This document shows, piece after piece, positions 8,635-20,409 of a stretch of 64,000 nucleotides of DNA. The notes under the pieces are model-generated. The model was given only the letters and a program-made list of their open reading frames with translations, ran no database searches and was not told the origin of the DNA. Numbering within the stretch: the first letter of the stretch is position 1; each line of letters begins with the position of its first letter. A program made the translations under genes and the position numbers. The DNA comes from Pseudomonadota bacterium (GTDB lineage: Bacteria > Pseudomonadota > Gammaproteobacteria > Burkholderiales > Burkholderiaceae_C). The DNA lies in the NCBI GenBank assembly GCA_019351955.1, contig JABBOE010000002.1:1-64000 (forward strand). Reading direction: 5' to 3'.

Positions 8635-11564
8635 GCCGTGGCGTGTTGGTGCAGCAAACGTTCCAGGTAGCGGCCCGTGAGTGACGTCGGCTCCACCGCC
8701 AGCTGCTCGGGCGTTCCGGCGGCCACAATGCGGCCGCCGCCGGCGCCGCCTTCAGGACCGAGATCGATAACCCAGTCTGCGCAGGCGATCATGTCCAGGT
8801 TGTGTTCGATCACCACGATGGTGTTACCGGCATCGCGCAGCCGCAGCAGAACCTTGAGCAGCAAATCAATGTCAGCAAAATGCAGGCCCGTGGTGGGCTC
8901 GTCGAGGATGTACAGGGTGCGACCCGTATCGCGGCGCGAAAGCTCCAATGCAAGTTTGACGCGCTGAGCCTCCCCGCCAGACAGCGTCGTGGCGCTCTGC
9001 CCCAGACGGATATAGCCCAAGCCCACTTCCTGCAGGGTTTGCAGCTTGCGTGCGATGGCGGGCACCGCTCCGAACTGCTCCAAAGCCTGATCCACGGTGA
9101 GGTCGAGGACCTGCGCGATGTTCAGCCCGTGCCAGGTCACGTCCAACGTTTCGCGGTTGTAGCGCTTGCCTTGGCAGACGTCGCAAGGCACATAGAGGTC
9201 AGGCAAGAAGTGCATCTCCACCTTCACCAGCCCGTCGCCTTGGCACGCCTCGCAGCGCCCACCCTTGACGTTGAAGGAAAAGCGCCCTGCGTCATATCCG
9301 CGCTCGCGCGCCAGGTTCGTTTGGGAAAATAGCTCACGCAGTGGCGTGAACAGTCCTGTGTAGGTCGCGGGGTTGCTGCGCGGGGTGCGGCCCAAGGGCG
9401 ACTGGTCGACGGCGATAACCTTGTCGAGTCGCTCCAGGCCGCGCAGCGCTTCGAACGGCGCGGGCTCGGTATGGGCTCCGTTGAGTGCCGCCGCGCAAGC
9501 CGCATAAAGGGTGTCGTTCACGAGCGTGGATTTGCCTGAGCCTGACACCCCGGTCACGCAGGTGAACAGACCCAGGGGAATGCGCGCTGTGACGTCCTGC
9601 AGATTGTTCCCCCGTGCGCCCGCCAGCTCCAACCATCGTTCGTCGGGCCGTTGCCGCATGCCGCCGGGTTCGATGCGCTTGCGTCCCGATAGATACGCGC
9701 CCGTCAGCGAAGCAGCATCATTCGTGATGTGCGCAGGCGTGCCTTGTGACACCACGCGGCCGCCGAGCACACCGGCCCCAGGGCCCATATCGACGACGTG
9801 ATCAGCGGCGCGGATCATGTCCTCGTCGTGTTCCACCACCAGCACGCTGTTGCCCAGATCGCGAAGTCGCTTGAGCATGGCGATGAGGCGTTCATTGTCG
9901 CGCTGGTGCAAGCCGATACTGGGTTCATCAAGCACGTACATGACGCCGGTCAGGCCCGAGCCGATCTGCGAGGCCAGGCGAATGCGCTGCGCTTCCCCGC
10001 CAGACAGTGTGTCGGCACTGCGCTCCAATGTCAGGTAGCTCAGGCCGACGTCATTGAGAAAACGCAACCGGGTCGCGATTTCGCGCTTGAGGCGTGCAGC
10101 AATCTCAGCCTTGGCCCCTTCGAGTTGCAGCGCGTCGAACCAGCCTTGAGCCTGCGCGAGCGTCACACGGCCCAGCTCCGGCAGGGTCATGCCGCCGACC
10201 TGCACGAGCCGTGCCTCCCGCCTCAGCCGGCTACCGGCGCAGTCATGGCAGACATGCACACTGCGCAGGCGGGAGAGTTCCTCGCGCACGGCCGCGGTTT
10301 CCGTCTCGCGCCAGCGCCGCTCCAGATTGGGAAGCACGCCTTCGAAGGGATGTCGGCGGGTGATCGCCTTGCCTTTCGGATCCAGGCTGGTGAAAGGGAT
10401 CTGCGCCGCACCCGTTCCATACAGGAGGCGCTGGCGTGCCTCCTCCGGCAGCTTCTCGAAGGGAGTCGTCAAGTCGAAACCATCGTGTGCAGCGACTGCC
10501 TGCAGTTGCTCGAAATAAAAGCGGTTGCGCTTGTCCCATCCCCGGATGGCGCCACTGGCCACACTGAGCTCAGGATGCACGACCACAAGGTTCGGGTCGA
10601 ACACGTCCACATGGCCGAGGCCGTCACACGTTGGGCAGGCGCCCGCCGGGTTATTGAAGGAGAAAAGACGTGGCTCCAGATCCGGCAGTGCAGTGCTGCA
10701 GATGGGGCATGCGAAACGGCTGTTGAAGCTCTGCTCGGTGCCCGTATCCAGATCCAGGGCAAGGGCTCGACCGTCGCTCAGGCGCAGCGCTGCCTCCAGG
10801 CTTTCGGCCAGGCGCTGACGAATATCGCCGCCGATCTTCACGCGGTCGACCACCACCGCCACGTCATGGCGGCTGCCATCGTCGAGTGCGGGAAGGCTCT
10901 CGGCCTCGTAGAGCGCGCCGTCGACACGAAAGCGCACATACCCCTGCGCCCTCAACGCGCCAAGCAGCTCGGCGTGGCCGCCCTTGCGTGAGTCCACGAC
11001 CGGAGCGAGCAGCGCAAGCTTCTGCCCTGGCGGGCGCGACAGCAGTGCGTCCACCATCTGCGACACGGTCTGTGACAGCAATGCCTGATCCGGGTGGTTG
11101 GGGCAGTGCGGAATGCCCGCTCGCGCCCACAGAAGGCGCACGTAGTCGTAGACCTCGGTGACCGTGCCGACCGTGGATCGCGGATTGTGGCTGGCTGACT
11201 TCTGTTCGATGGAGATTGCCGGCGCCAAACCTTCGATCACGTCCACGTCAGGCTTCTCCATGCGCTGGAGGAACTGTCGTGCATAGGCTGAAAGGCTCTC
11301 CACGTAGCGTCGCTGGCCCTCGGCATAAAGAGTGTCGAACGCCAGCGACGATTTGCCCGAACCGGACAACCCGGTGATGACCACCAGCTGGTTTCGCGGG
11401 ATGTCCAGCGAAATGTTCTTCAGATTATGTGTGCGTGCGCCGCGCACACGGATCGTGCCGGTCTGGGTTGCGGTGCTCTCGAGCTCCGCGGTCTTCTCCG
11501 GGTTTGGCAGCGCTGGGCAGCCGGGTTCGGTGTCGATCATGGCGAAGCGGTTTTGGGCGTTCAT
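8631..11564 (-). CDS. uvrA: Excinuclease ABC subunit A
   Basis: 977 aa; '[62 protein letters not shown]', zinc-finger Cys pairs, two ABC signatures. Confidence 0.98.
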   Translation of the reverse strand: MNAQNRFAMIDTEPGCPALPNPEKTAELESTATQTGTIRVRGARTHNLKNISLDIPRNQLVVITGLSGSGKSSLAFDTLYAEGQRRYVESLSAYARQFLQRMEKPDVDVIEGLAPAISIEQKSASHNPRSTVGTVTEVYDYVRLLWARAGIPHCPNHPDQALLSQTVSQMVDALLSRPPGQKLALLAPVVDSRKGGHAELLGALRAQGYVRFRVDGALYEAESLPALDDGSRHDVAVVVDRVKIGGDIRQRLAESLEAALRLSDGRALALDLDTGTEQSFNSRFACPICSTALPDLEPRLFSFNNPAGACPTCDGLGHVDVFDPNLVVVHPELSVASGAIRGWDKRNRFYFEQLQAVAAHDGFDLTTPFEKLPEEARQRLLYGTGAAQIPFTSLDPKGKAITRRHPFEGVLPNLERRWRETETAAVREELSRLRSVHVCHDCAGSRLRREARLVQVGGMTLPELGRVTLAQAQGWFDALQLEGAKAEIAARLKREIATRLRFLNDVGLSYLTLERSADTLSGGEAQRIRLASQIGSGLTGVMYVLDEPSIGLHQRDNERLIAMLKRLRDLGNSVLVVEHDEDMIRAADHVVDMGPGAGVLGGRVVSQGTPAHITNDAASLTGAYLSGRKRIEPGGMRQRPDERWLELAGARGNNLQDVTARIPLGLFTCVTGVSGSGKSTLVNDTLYAACAAALNGAHTEPAPFEALRGLERLDKVIAVDQSPLGRTPRSNPATYTGLFTPLRELFSQTNLARERGYDAGRFSFNVKGGRCEACQGDGLVKVEMHFLPDLYVPCDVCQGKRYNRETLDVTWHGLNIAQVLDLTVDQALEQFGAVPAIARKLQTLQEVGLGYIRLGQSATTLSGGEAQRVKLALELSRRDTGRTLYILDEPTTGLHFADIDLLLKVLLRLRDAGNTIVVIEHNLDMIACADWVIDLGPEGGAGGGRIVAAGTPEQLAVEPTSLTGRYLERLLHQHATA

Positions 11565-12191
11565 GGCGGCGATTCAGTGCAACGCATAACTATAGGCGCG
11601 CAAGCACCGTCGCGCAGTCAGATGGACGCCTGCGCGACGACGAGCGGGCGGTCGAGCCGCAAAGATCGATCGCGCGCAAATGAACGATCTGCAAAGCCCG
11701 CGCGATACGCTTCGCGGTAACCTGCTGGACTTTTTGACCTCGATGCGCGACAGGTTCCGCCTCTGAGGGCGGGGAAAGAAAGCGCGGATGCCACAGGTAT
11801 TCTTCGGGGGTTTGCACTTCGTTTTTTGAAAAACTGTACATTTAACCACTATCGAAGGATGGTTGCAGGCCCGGACCGCACCGTGAAGTGCATGGCGCGG
11901 TCATGCAGCCATGGGCAGGAAATCCCAAAGCTGCTGCGCATGACGCCGGCCGTGCACGGCGCCGGAGGAACGCCCGCCCTTGTCGCGCAAGCCGTGGCCT
12001 CGGGCCAAGGGCGGGATAATGTCAAGGCCAGGGCTCTGCAGTCGGGAAAGACGCAGCGAAATTTCTGGTTGGCTCTTGGCACCGAAGTAACGGTACGGGG
12101 CACACAGTTGTCTGGCGCGGGCCCGGTTTGAATTTCGCTAACGAGGCGCCGCCGCTTCCGCAGGATTGTTCGCATCTTTCATCTTTATCCC

Positions 12192-13463
12192 ATGTCCGAT
12201 ACCACGAGCAGCAACGCAGCCCCACCCGAAGCGTCTTCCGGCATGACACGACTGGAGCGCCGCGCCAGCATGACTCTGGCGTCCATCTATGGCCTGCGCA
12301 TGCTCGGGCTGTTCCTGATCTTGCCGGTCTTTGCCGTGTATGCCGAGCACCTGCCGCTGGGACACAACAAGACCTTGGTAGGTTTGGCGCTGGGCATTTA
12401 CGGATTGGGTCAGGCGCTACTGCAAATTCCCCTCGGTGCTGCAAGCGACCACTACGGCCGCAAGCCCGTCATGATTTTCGGCCTGACCCTGTTTGCGCTG
12501 GGCTCTTTTCTGGCGGGGTCCAGCGATAACCTTTACCTCATCATCGCGGGTCGCGCGGTCCAGGGTACCGGGGCAATCTCCGCGGCGATCTCCGCCATGA
12601 TTGCCGATGCCACGCGCGAGGAGCACCGTACCAAGGCAATGGCCATGGTGGGCATGACCATTGGCCTGAGCTTCATCATCTCCCTCGTGGCCGGCCCGGC
12701 GCTGTACAACCTCATCAGCGTTCCCGGCATGTTCATCCTTACCGGCGTGATGGCGCTCGCGGCAATCGCAGTGATCATCTGGGTGGTGCCCAGTGTGCCC
12801 ATGGTCACGCATTCGGAGGAACTCCAGGGCCACTGGGCGCGTGCGGTGTTCACGAGGCCACTCATCAAGCTGGATTTTTCGATCTTTGTTGTCAACTTTC
12901 TCCAAATTAGCATGTTCGTGGTCGTGCCGCTGGCGCTGGTGAAATATGCCGGCATTCCGCTTTTGCACCACTGGATGGTTTACCTGCCGGTAGCCGTGCT
13001 GTCATTCGCGCTGGCCATACCCGGCATCATCTGGGCCGAAAAGCACGGCCATATGAAGGCGGTGTTCGTTGGTGCCGTGGCGCTGCTCGTGCTGACCATG
13101 CTTGGCTTCGCCGCTGGGTACACCAGCGCGTTGGGCTTGATCGCGGCGTTGTTTTTCTTCTTCGTCGGGTTCAATGTGATGGAGGCGCTCCTGCCGTCGA
13201 TTGTCTCGCGTACTGCGCCACCCAGCCGCAAGGGTTTGGCCTTGGGAATCTACAACACCGGTCAATCGCTCGGCTTGTTTGCGGGCGGTGCGGTCGGCGG
13301 ATTGCTGGCCCAGCACTTCAGCAAGGAGGCGGTGTTTCTTGCAGCGGCCACGTTGGCTGGGCTGTGGCTTCTGGTTGCGCTTACGATCAAGCCGCCGGCG
13401 AAGCGGCACCAGGCCCAGACGCACACAGCTCAAGCGCGGCAGCGCCACGCCCGCGTGGGTTGA
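12192..13463 (+). CDS. MFS transporter
   Basis: 12-TM-like hydrophobic ORF, '[21 protein letters not shown]'; between uvrA and ssb. Confidence 0.88.
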   Translation: MSDTTSSNAAPPEASSGMTRLERRASMTLASIYGLRMLGLFLILPVFAVYAEHLPLGHNKTLVGLALGIYGLGQALLQIPLGAASDHYGRKPVMIFGLTLFALGSFLAGSSDNLYLIIAGRAVQGTGAISAAISAMIADATREEHRTKAMAMVGMTIGLSFIISLVAGPALYNLISVPGMFILTGVMALAAIAVIIWVVPSVPMVTHSEELQGHWARAVFTRPLIKLDFSIFVVNFLQISMFVVVPLALVKYAGIPLLHHWMVYLPVAVLSFALAIPGIIWAEKHGHMKAVFVGAVALLVLTMLGFAAGYTSALGLIAALFFFFVGFNVMEALLPSIVSRTAPPSRKGLALGIYNTGQSLGLFAGGAVGGLLAQHFSKEAVFLAAATLAGLWLLVALTIKPPAKRHQAQTHTAQARQRHARVG

Positions 13464-13603
13464 GTTGTTTCGCGGTGGCGGATGGCGCCACCGCATTGGC
13501 GCGCTATCCTTGCTTCCGTTGCGGCGACGTGCTCACAGCGCGTAGCCACCATGCCCTGTCGCTCGGGCTTTTGATCGATTTTTATCTGCTTGCAGGAATT
13601 CCC

Positions 13604-14083
13604 ATGGCCTCCGTAAATAAAGTCATCCTTATCGGCAATCTCGGGCGCGACCCTGAAGTGCGTTACGCCCCCTCAGGGGCGGCAGTCTGCAACGTCTCCA
13701 TTGCCACGACCCGTCAGTGGAAAGACAAAGCGGGCGAGAAGAAGGAAGAAACAGAGTGGCATCGCGTCGTCTTCTACGACCGTCTGGCCGAGATCGCAGG
13801 TGAGTACCTGAAGAAGGGCCGCCCGGTGTACGTGGAAGGACGGCTCAAGTATGGTAAGTACACCGATAAGGATGGCGTCGAACGCTATACCACCGACATC
13901 GTTGCCACAGAGATGCAACTGCTCGGCGGTCGCGAAGGCGGTGGCGGCAGCGGTGATGAGGAGAGCTACACCCGCAGCCGTGAGGGCGCACCCACGCGCG
14001 CGCCATCTGCCGCCCGACCCGCATCTCCCGCACCCAAGGCCGCCGGCAATTTTGACGACATGGATGACGACATCCCCTTCTGA
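13604..14083 (+). CDS. ssb: Single-stranded DNA-binding protein
   Basis: [21 protein letters not shown]... and acidic tip DDMDDDIPF; true start internal to ORF 13364..14083. Confidence 0.97.
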   Translation: MASVNKVILIGNLGRDPEVRYAPSGAAVCNVSIATTRQWKDKAGEKKEETEWHRVVFYDRLAEIAGEYLKKGRPVYVEGRLKYGKYTDKDGVERYTTDIVATEMQLLGGREGGGGSGDEESYTRSREGAPTRAPSAARPASPAPKAAGNFDDMDDDIPF

Positions 14084-14126
14084 GTCAGATATGGGTATGA
14101 ACTGATCGTTTGATCTGTAAGTAATG

Positions 14127-14168
14127 GACGGCGCTAGGACTTTTGGTCGAGCGCCGTCTCTATTTTGG
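14127..14168 (+). terminator. Rho-independent terminator after ssb
   Basis: GACGGCGCT (14127-14135) / AGCGCCGTC (14150-14158) perfect 9-bp arms followed by TCTATTTT. Confidence 0.8.
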
Positions 14169-14544
14169 GCAAGAATGACACTGATAAACGTATAAGAGTC
14201 TCGTATCGACTTGCCTTGTTGATCGCGCGGTGACAACAGGACGCCTTGGGCGGGTTGAACAAACAGGCTGTCGGCATGACGGTCATCGAGGGGATGACTC
14301 GGGCCAAGAGTTCCCGGAACTTCGCGCACTATTTCACGATATTGGCGGTATGCGGCGCTGCAACGGGCGTGCGTCATGCGAACGGGGCACTTGCCACCAG
14401 GTGCCGGCCAGTCTGGCGAACGCGCCGAGACGGCCAGAACGGTCTTGCGTGTTTATCCCCAGTCGGCTCCATCGACACGCCGAACATCAGCGGTCCTGGG
14501 GTCTGGGCATCGTTGCCCCATGATTGTCGGTTCAGTTTTGGCCC

Positions 14545-15183
14545 TCATGGCTTGCGCGCCACGGCATCGATCAGTGCCGAGCGTCCTGCGTGGGCATGGC
14601 CTTCGGCCAACTCCGCCTCGTGCTCGCGCAACAGCAGCCAATGGGCCTGGGGAAGCAGCTCACGCAACAGGGATTCGGTGTAGAGGTGCTCAAGCTTGCC
14701 GGGGCCTCCAGTGCGATAGTCGAGTTGCTTGGGGGTGTAGCCCTGGATCAGCAGAAGGCCGCCGGGTTTGAGGGTTTGCCAAATGCCGCCAAACAGCTGG
14801 CGGCGCAAGTCGGGGTCAGCGAACTGCACGAAGATCGCTGCGACGGCGTCGAATGCGGCTGGGGTCCACGTCCACGCGTCCGCGGCGGCGACGTGAAAAT
14901 CCACCTGCACGCCGCGCTGTGCCGCCCATTTGCGCGCTTTGTCGACCGCCACCGGCGAAATGTCGAATGCGGTGACCGCGTGGCCCTGCTCGGCAAGAAA
15001 GATCGCGTTGCGTCCTTCCCCATCGGCCACGCTTAGCACGCGGCTGCCTGGCGCAATGCGCTGTGCCTCGCGCTGAAGGAAGGCGTTGGGCTTATCCCCG
15101 AACAGCAGGCCCGGCTGGGCGAAGCGCGCGTCCCAGGTTGTGCGAGGGTCGTCGAAGGCGGGTGTCGATGCGGGAGTGTTCAT
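14545..15183 (-). CDS. Class I SAM-dependent methyltransferase
   Basis: 'RVLSVADGEGRNAIFLAEQGHAVTAFDISPVAVDKAR'; start MNTPASTPAF. Confidence 0.85.
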   Translation of the reverse strand: MNTPASTPAFDDPRTTWDARFAQPGLLFGDKPNAFLQREAQRIAPGSRVLSVADGEGRNAIFLAEQGHAVTAFDISPVAVDKARKWAAQRGVQVDFHVAAADAWTWTPAAFDAVAAIFVQFADPDLRRQLFGGIWQTLKPGGLLLIQGYTPKQLDYRTGGPGKLEHLYTESLLRELLPQAHWLLLREHEAELAEGHAHAGRSALIDAVARKP

Positions 15184-15215
15184 TGCGTTTCGTGTGCGTT
15201 GCCCGGAAGGATGAA

Positions 15216-15665
15216 TTATTTGAGCTTTTGTCCGCTGCCGTCGTAGACCGACACGTCGATCGGGATGCCGTTGCGCACGCTCTGTCCTACCGTGCAAAAC
15301 TCCTCGAACTGGCCGAGGATGCGGTCAACGTGATTCAAAGTTTCGCCTTTCGCCCCCATGCGGATCGCCACGTCGATGTGCAGAACGCGCAGGCGGCCAG
15401 CCTCATTGCGGCCAATTTGCGCGCGTGCGGTGGTGGTCATGCCTTGCGGATCGTTTTTGAACTTGGACAGTGCGAAGTACAAACTTGAGCTCATGCAGTT
15501 GCCCACCGCAGCCAGTAGCAGGTGGGCAGGAGACGGCCCAGCCCCCAAGCCGAGAGGTGGTGGTTCGTCCGAGAGCACATGTGGCGCGGTGGGGGTGAAG
15601 CTGATGTCGAACTGGTACCCCTCCTGCTGGGTCAGGACAACGGTTGGTGCGGATTCTTCAGACAT
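15216..15665 (-). CDS. OsmC family protein
   Basis: 'GPSPAHLLLAAVGNCMSSSLYFALSKFKND' and 'FCTVGQSVRNGIPIDVSV'; start MSEESAPT. Confidence 0.85.
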   Translation of the reverse strand: MSEESAPTVVLTQQEGYQFDISFTPTAPHVLSDEPPPLGLGAGPSPAHLLLAAVGNCMSSSLYFALSKFKNDPQGMTTTARAQIGRNEAGRLRVLHIDVAIRMGAKGETLNHVDRILGQFEEFCTVGQSVRNGIPIDVSVYDGSGQKLK

Positions 15666-16211
15666 GGCGCGCTCGGCAAGTATTGGCGAAGTGACAAAGC
15701 TTACGCAAATCCGTTGCAATGAGGATTGCGTTGGCGCAGGAAAGCAGTGCATCCCTTGCATGTCTTCGGGCCGGGTCGAGTGGTGTGCAAGAGTTTTGAG
15801 CGGAAATGCCCCTTGCCCAACAGTGGCGGTGTTCGCCCGGACGCACCGCCCGTAAAGCGCTAATCCAGGGGGCGCGCTTGGCGTGGCGGAGTTGGCGCGC
15901 GACGAGCGCCACCCTTGAGGGTGCCCAAGGTGGGCGACGTTGGCTGGCTAACACCTTGGGCCAGCTGACGGGGAATGGAAATGCCAGATGCTGCTGCCTG
16001 TATTGGCGAAGGTCGATCGCCATCGCCGCGGGTTCAAGTCTGGAACTGGCCTCGCCCTGGTGAGGGTTGCGTGGGAACGGGGTGCGCTTGGAGTATGCTC
16101 GACGAACGCTGCGCGCCGGTGCGAGATGACGCACAATCAAATTATCCTTTGCACCAATTTGGCTTTGGCCGTGCGGGGTTGCCGCACAATAGGCACAAGG
16201 AGGAATGCGTC

Positions 16212-17555
16212 ATGCCCCTGTCCAGCCGTCTCCTGCTGCAACCGGCCGAGCAGCGTTTGGCGAGCTTGCCATTGCCCTGCGCCCTTCAACTTCCCGGCGG
16301 GCAACGCATCGGCGCCTCTCAGCCTCGGTTGCGCCTCATCGTGCGCGACATGCGTGCGCTCATGCATCTGGCGCAAGGTGCGATTGGCCGAATGGCAGAA
16401 GACTATGTCGAAGGTCGGCTTGAGATCGAGGGGCGGCTGCGCGACCTGATGGCCGCCGCCCCTGCCCTGCTCGGCACCGACCCAACACGGGAGACCCAAA
16501 GCGTCCTGCTTCGCGTGCTGCAGGGCATACAGCGGGCGGTCTGGGAGCGCACCCACCATAGCCGGGAGAAGGACGCAGAGCAAATTCAGCACCACTACGA
16601 CGTCTCCGACGACTTCTATGCGCTATGGCTGGACCCCCGACGCGTGTACTCTTGTGCCTACTTTGCCGAGCCAGGAATGACACTTGCGCAAGCCCAAGAG
16701 GCCAAGCTCGACCTGATCTGCAAAAAGCTCATGCTCAAACCGGGTGAGCGCTTCATCGATATTGGCGCGGGCTGGGGTGGGTTGCTTCTGTGGGCGGCAG
16801 AGCACTATGGCGTGAACGCGACAGGCATCACACTGAGCAAGAACCAATGCGCATATGTCAATGGCCTGATTCAGGAGAAAAAGCTTCAAGGCCGCGTGCG
16901 CATGCTCCTGCAGGACTATCGCGACGTCGACGAGAGCAACCCGTTCGACAAGGTGGCTTCGGTGGGTATGTGCGAGCACGTCGGCCGGCCCAACCTGCCG
17001 AACTACTTCGGCAAGATCCTCCGGCTGCTCAACCCTGGGGGGCTGGTGATGAACCATGGCATCACCGCTGGCGGCACCGATAACCCGCAGCTCGCGGGCG
17101 GGATGGGCGACTTCATCGAAAGGTACATCTTTCCCGGTGGCCAGCTCGTGCATGCAAGTGCGATGCTGGAGTCGATGGCGCGTGGTGGCCTGGAGGCCCT
17201 GGACGCAGAGTGTTTGCGCCCGCACTATGCGCAGACGCTCTGGTGCTGGGCCGACGCCCTCGAAGCCCAGGTGGGCCAAGCGCGGAGGGTGCTTGGCGCT
17301 CGGGCCGACAAGATCATCCGCGCCTACCGTCTTTACCTGGCAGGGTCGGCCATGGGTTTCGAGCAGGGGTGGATGTCACTGTTCCAGATTCTCGGTGCCA
17401 GGCCTGACGGGCTGGTGGAGTCGCGCGACGGCGGGACCGGACTGCGCGGCCGCCAAAGCTTGTACCCGTTCAACCGGGCCTACATTTACACAAAGGGGAT
17501 GCCCGAACCCGAGGTTCGCATCCCCCCGGGTGCACAATGCCCCGCCACTGCTTGA
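16212..17555 (+). CDS. Cyclopropane-fatty-acyl-phospholipid synthase family methyltransferase
   Basis: 'HYDVSDDFYALWLDPRRVYSCAYF', 'GERFIDIGAGWGGLLLWAAEHYGVNATGITLS'. Confidence 0.92.
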   Translation: MPLSSRLLLQPAEQRLASLPLPCALQLPGGQRIGASQPRLRLIVRDMRALMHLAQGAIGRMAEDYVEGRLEIEGRLRDLMAAAPALLGTDPTRETQSVLLRVLQGIQRAVWERTHHSREKDAEQIQHHYDVSDDFYALWLDPRRVYSCAYFAEPGMTLAQAQEAKLDLICKKLMLKPGERFIDIGAGWGGLLLWAAEHYGVNATGITLSKNQCAYVNGLIQEKKLQGRVRMLLQDYRDVDESNPFDKVASVGMCEHVGRPNLPNYFGKILRLLNPGGLVMNHGITAGGTDNPQLAGGMGDFIERYIFPGGQLVHASAMLESMARGGLEALDAECLRPHYAQTLWCWADALEAQVGQARRVLGARADKIIRAYRLYLAGSAMGFEQGWMSLFQILGARPDGLVESRDGGTGLRGRQSLYPFNRAYIYTKGMPEPEVRIPPGAQCPATA

Positions 17556-17604
17556 CGCCGGCCCCAACCGTTCCTCGAATTGCATTGCCACCATCGCACC
17601 TGCC

Positions 17605-17934
17605 ATGCTCTACAAATTCAAATCTCAAGCTGATTCTGACCTGTTCATGAACCAGGCGCCAGCCGAGCGCATCTTGGCCATCATCGGCAAGGACCCCGCT
17701 GCGCAAGGCATCATTGAGCCAGCCGACATGGCCGAGGCTATCGCCAAGCTGGAGAGAGCCGTTGCCGAGGACGACGCGGCGAGGACAGCGAGCACGGAGC
17801 CGACACCGGGTGCGACGGAGCCCGCAGGGCCCGCTGGCGGGCACGCCATCACCTTGCACCAGCGTGCCTGGCCGTTCATCCAGTTGCTCAAACGCAGTCT
17901 CGCGGCCGACAAGCCCATCGTTTGGGGTGTTTGA
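17605..17934 (+). CDS. DUF1840 domain protein
   Basis: 'MLYKFKSQADSDLFM...ILAIIGKDPAAQGIIEPADMAEAIAKLE...HQRAWPFIQLLKRSLAADKPIVWGV'. Confidence 0.85.
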   Translation: MLYKFKSQADSDLFMNQAPAERILAIIGKDPAAQGIIEPADMAEAIAKLERAVAEDDAARTASTEPTPGATEPAGPAGGHAITLHQRAWPFIQLLKRSLAADKPIVWGV

Positions 17935-18140
17935 CCGGGGCTTCGGACGCTGGGCCCTGGGGAAATCCCGGGGGTTTTCCGAGGGCTGGCGTCAGCAACC
18001 GGTCAGGCAGGCCCGCAACAATCCTCACGACTCGTAACAAATAAGTCTAAATGTTACGTGGAGCTGACCCACCGGGTCGGCACTGACACCTGCGATGTGC
18101 GCATCATGCGGCAACGCCATCAGAACGAGGAGACGGTTTC

Positions 18141-19802
18141 ATGGCATCAATCACCCTGGACGCCGCGCCGCGGCCGATGACTGCCGAAGAGCGGAAGGTA
18201 ATTTTCGCATCTTCGCTTGGCACGGTATTCGAGTGGTATGACTTTTATCTGTACGGCTCGCTGGCGGCCATCATTGCCAAAAAATTCTTCGCTGGCCTGG
18301 ACCCAGGATCCGCCTTTATTTTTGCCCTCCTGGCATTTGCTGCGGGTTTCATCGTGCGGCCATTCGGTGCCCTGCTGTTTGGACGCCTGGGCGACATGAT
18401 CGGGCGCAAATACACCTTTCTTGTCACCATCCTCATCATGGGGATGTCCACATTCATCGTGGGCCTTCTGCCGAGCTATGCCGCCATCGGTGTGGCCGCG
18501 CCCATCATCCTTATTGCGCTGCGCCTGCTTCAGGGGTTGGCTCTGGGCGGCGAATACGGAGGCGCCGCGACGTATGTGGCGGAGCATGCGCCCCGCAGGA
18601 AGCGCGGCGCGTATACGTCATGGATCCAGACCACTGCCACGCTGGGTCTGTTCATGTCCCTGCTCATCATCCTGGGCGTCCGCACGGGCCTGGGTGAAGA
18701 GACTTTCAACGAGTGGGGCTGGCGCGTGCCCTTTCTTGCATCAATCTTGTTGCTTGGCATCTCCGTGTGGATCCGCCTCAAACTCAACGAGTCCCCTGCT
18801 TTCATCCGTATGAAGCAGGAGGGCAAGACGTCAAAGGCGCCGCTTACCGAAGCCTTCGGAAAATGGGCCAACCTCAAGTACGTCATTCTTGCCCTGCTGG
18901 GTTTGGTCGCCGGTCAAGCGGTGGTGTGGTACGGCGGACAGTTCTACGCGCTTTTCTTTCTGACACAGACCTTGAAAGTCGACGGCGTCACGGCCAACGT
19001 CTTTATCGGATTGGCTTTGCTGATCGGTACGCCCTTCTTTTTGGTCTTCGGCTCGCTGTCGGACAGGATCGGTCGCAAGCCCGTCATTCTTGCGGGATGT
19101 CTGATCGCCGCCCTGACCTATATGCCGCTGTTCCAGGCACTGACCAAAGCGGCCAACCCCGACCTTGCTGCGGCTCTGGCGAAAACCCCAGTCACGCTCG
19201 TGGCTGACCCGGCGGAGTGCTCGTTTCAGTTCAATCCCACCGGTACCGCAAAATTCACAAGCTCCTGCGACATCGCCAAACAGATGCTCGCCGCGTCCTC
19301 AGTGAACTACAGCACGGTTGCCGGAAGCGGTGTGGCCCAGATTCAGGTGGGTAGCCAGGTGATTCCCACCTTCAACGGCAAGGGCCTGTCGCCCACCGCG
19401 TTCAAGGAGCAGGAAGCCGCTTTGAAAAAGGACATTGGCGCAGCGATCAAGGCCGCGGGTTACCCCGCCAAGAGCGACCCCTCAAAGATGAACAAACCGG
19501 CGGTCCTCGCCATTCTTGTGCTTCTCGTCATCTACGTCACGATGGTGTACGGTCCGATTGCTGCTGCGCTCGTCGAATTGTTTCCCACACGGATCCGGTA
19601 CACGTCGATGAGCCTGCCCTATCACATCGGCAACGGGTGGTTTGGCGGGCTGCTCCCGACGATTGCCTTTGCACTCGTGGCGCAGAATGGGAACATTTAC
19701 TACGGTTTGTGGTACCCGATCATTGTTGCGGCGGCGACCTTTGTCATCGGCCTTTTCTTCCTTCCCGAAACCAAGGACCGCGACATCTACGCGCACGACT
19801 GA
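18141..19802 (+). CDS. MFS transporter, metabolite:H+ symporter (MHS)-like, with long extramembrane insertion
   Basis: 'SSLGTVFEWYDFYLYGSLA', 'GGEYGGAATYVAEHAP'; about 110-aa hydrophilic insert between late TM helices. Confidence 0.9.
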   Translation: MASITLDAAPRPMTAEERKVIFASSLGTVFEWYDFYLYGSLAAIIAKKFFAGLDPGSAFIFALLAFAAGFIVRPFGALLFGRLGDMIGRKYTFLVTILIMGMSTFIVGLLPSYAAIGVAAPIILIALRLLQGLALGGEYGGAATYVAEHAPRRKRGAYTSWIQTTATLGLFMSLLIILGVRTGLGEETFNEWGWRVPFLASILLLGISVWIRLKLNESPAFIRMKQEGKTSKAPLTEAFGKWANLKYVILALLGLVAGQAVVWYGGQFYALFFLTQTLKVDGVTANVFIGLALLIGTPFFLVFGSLSDRIGRKPVILAGCLIAALTYMPLFQALTKAANPDLAAALAKTPVTLVADPAECSFQFNPTGTAKFTSSCDIAKQMLAASSVNYSTVAGSGVAQIQVGSQVIPTFNGKGLSPTAFKEQEAALKKDIGAAIKAAGYPAKSDPSKMNKPAVLAILVLLVIYVTMVYGPIAAALVELFPTRIRYTSMSLPYHIGNGWFGGLLPTIAFALVAQNGNIYYGLWYPIIVAAATFVIGLFFLPETKDRDIYAHD

Positions 19803-20127
19803 CCCCGCCGTCTCGAAGGCCAGGTGTCGACGGCGTGACGGCCGCGTGGTGCGGAGCCTGGGCGGACAGCCAAGCCCACCGCGCGTGACGGGTGCCACGC
19901 TCCATCGACCGCTGTGTCCGCGGCGTGCCTGCGGGTCGTGGCCTGCAGACGCGATCGAGCTCGGACGCCTGGCTCTTGGGTTGGCAGGGCGTGAAGCGTT
20001 TGCATAGAAGTGCATCAATCGGGCCCAAACACCGTGCACCTCTTGGGTCAGGGGTGGAAGACATTGCGCGTCGTGCAGTAAGCCTCGCGGCAATGCTAGG
20101 GGGCGGCGCGGAACGTTGCAGCTTGAG

Positions 20128-20160
20128 CCGCAACGCGCGCGAGCCGAAAGGGCGTTGCGG
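20128..20160. promoter_or_regulatory. Inverted repeat in leader region of the respiratory FDH operon
   Basis: CCGCAACGC (20128-20136) / GCGTTGCGG (20152-20160), perfect 9-bp arms; GCAACG can alternatively pair with CGTTGC at 20114-20119. Confidence 0.5.
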
Positions 20161-20409
20161 ACAGCGTCGCAGTCTCGACCGGCCGGGGTGGTACACCACC
20201 TCAAGACGAGGCCAATCGCCACCCAGTTGGCCGGCCGCCCTCTCGCGTGTGCAGCGGATTCCGGCAACAGTTGGTTTCACGGCCGCTTGTGCTTGTGAAA
20301 ATCTGGCCTTGAAAGACGACGGATGCCGAACTAGAGTGAGTCCATTGGCGCTGTTCACACCCTACAAAAAACGCTTCGGTGGATCGCACGGTGCCGGAGG
20401 AGACAGGTG

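Noticed and set aside
9798-10991. 397-aa plus ORF opposite uvrA
   Set aside because: Antisense to highly conserved uvrA; shadow ORF.
11590-12190. Possible small RNA or LexA box between uvrA and the MFS gene
   Set aside because: Checked for CTGT-N8-ACAG and RNase P/tmRNA-like motifs by eye; AACTGTACATTTAACC lacks the second half-site and no ncRNA signature was convincing.
16020-16040. GGTTCAAGTCTGG tRNA-like sequence upstream of the cfa-like gene
   Set aside because: No complementary acceptor or anticodon stem; not a tRNA.
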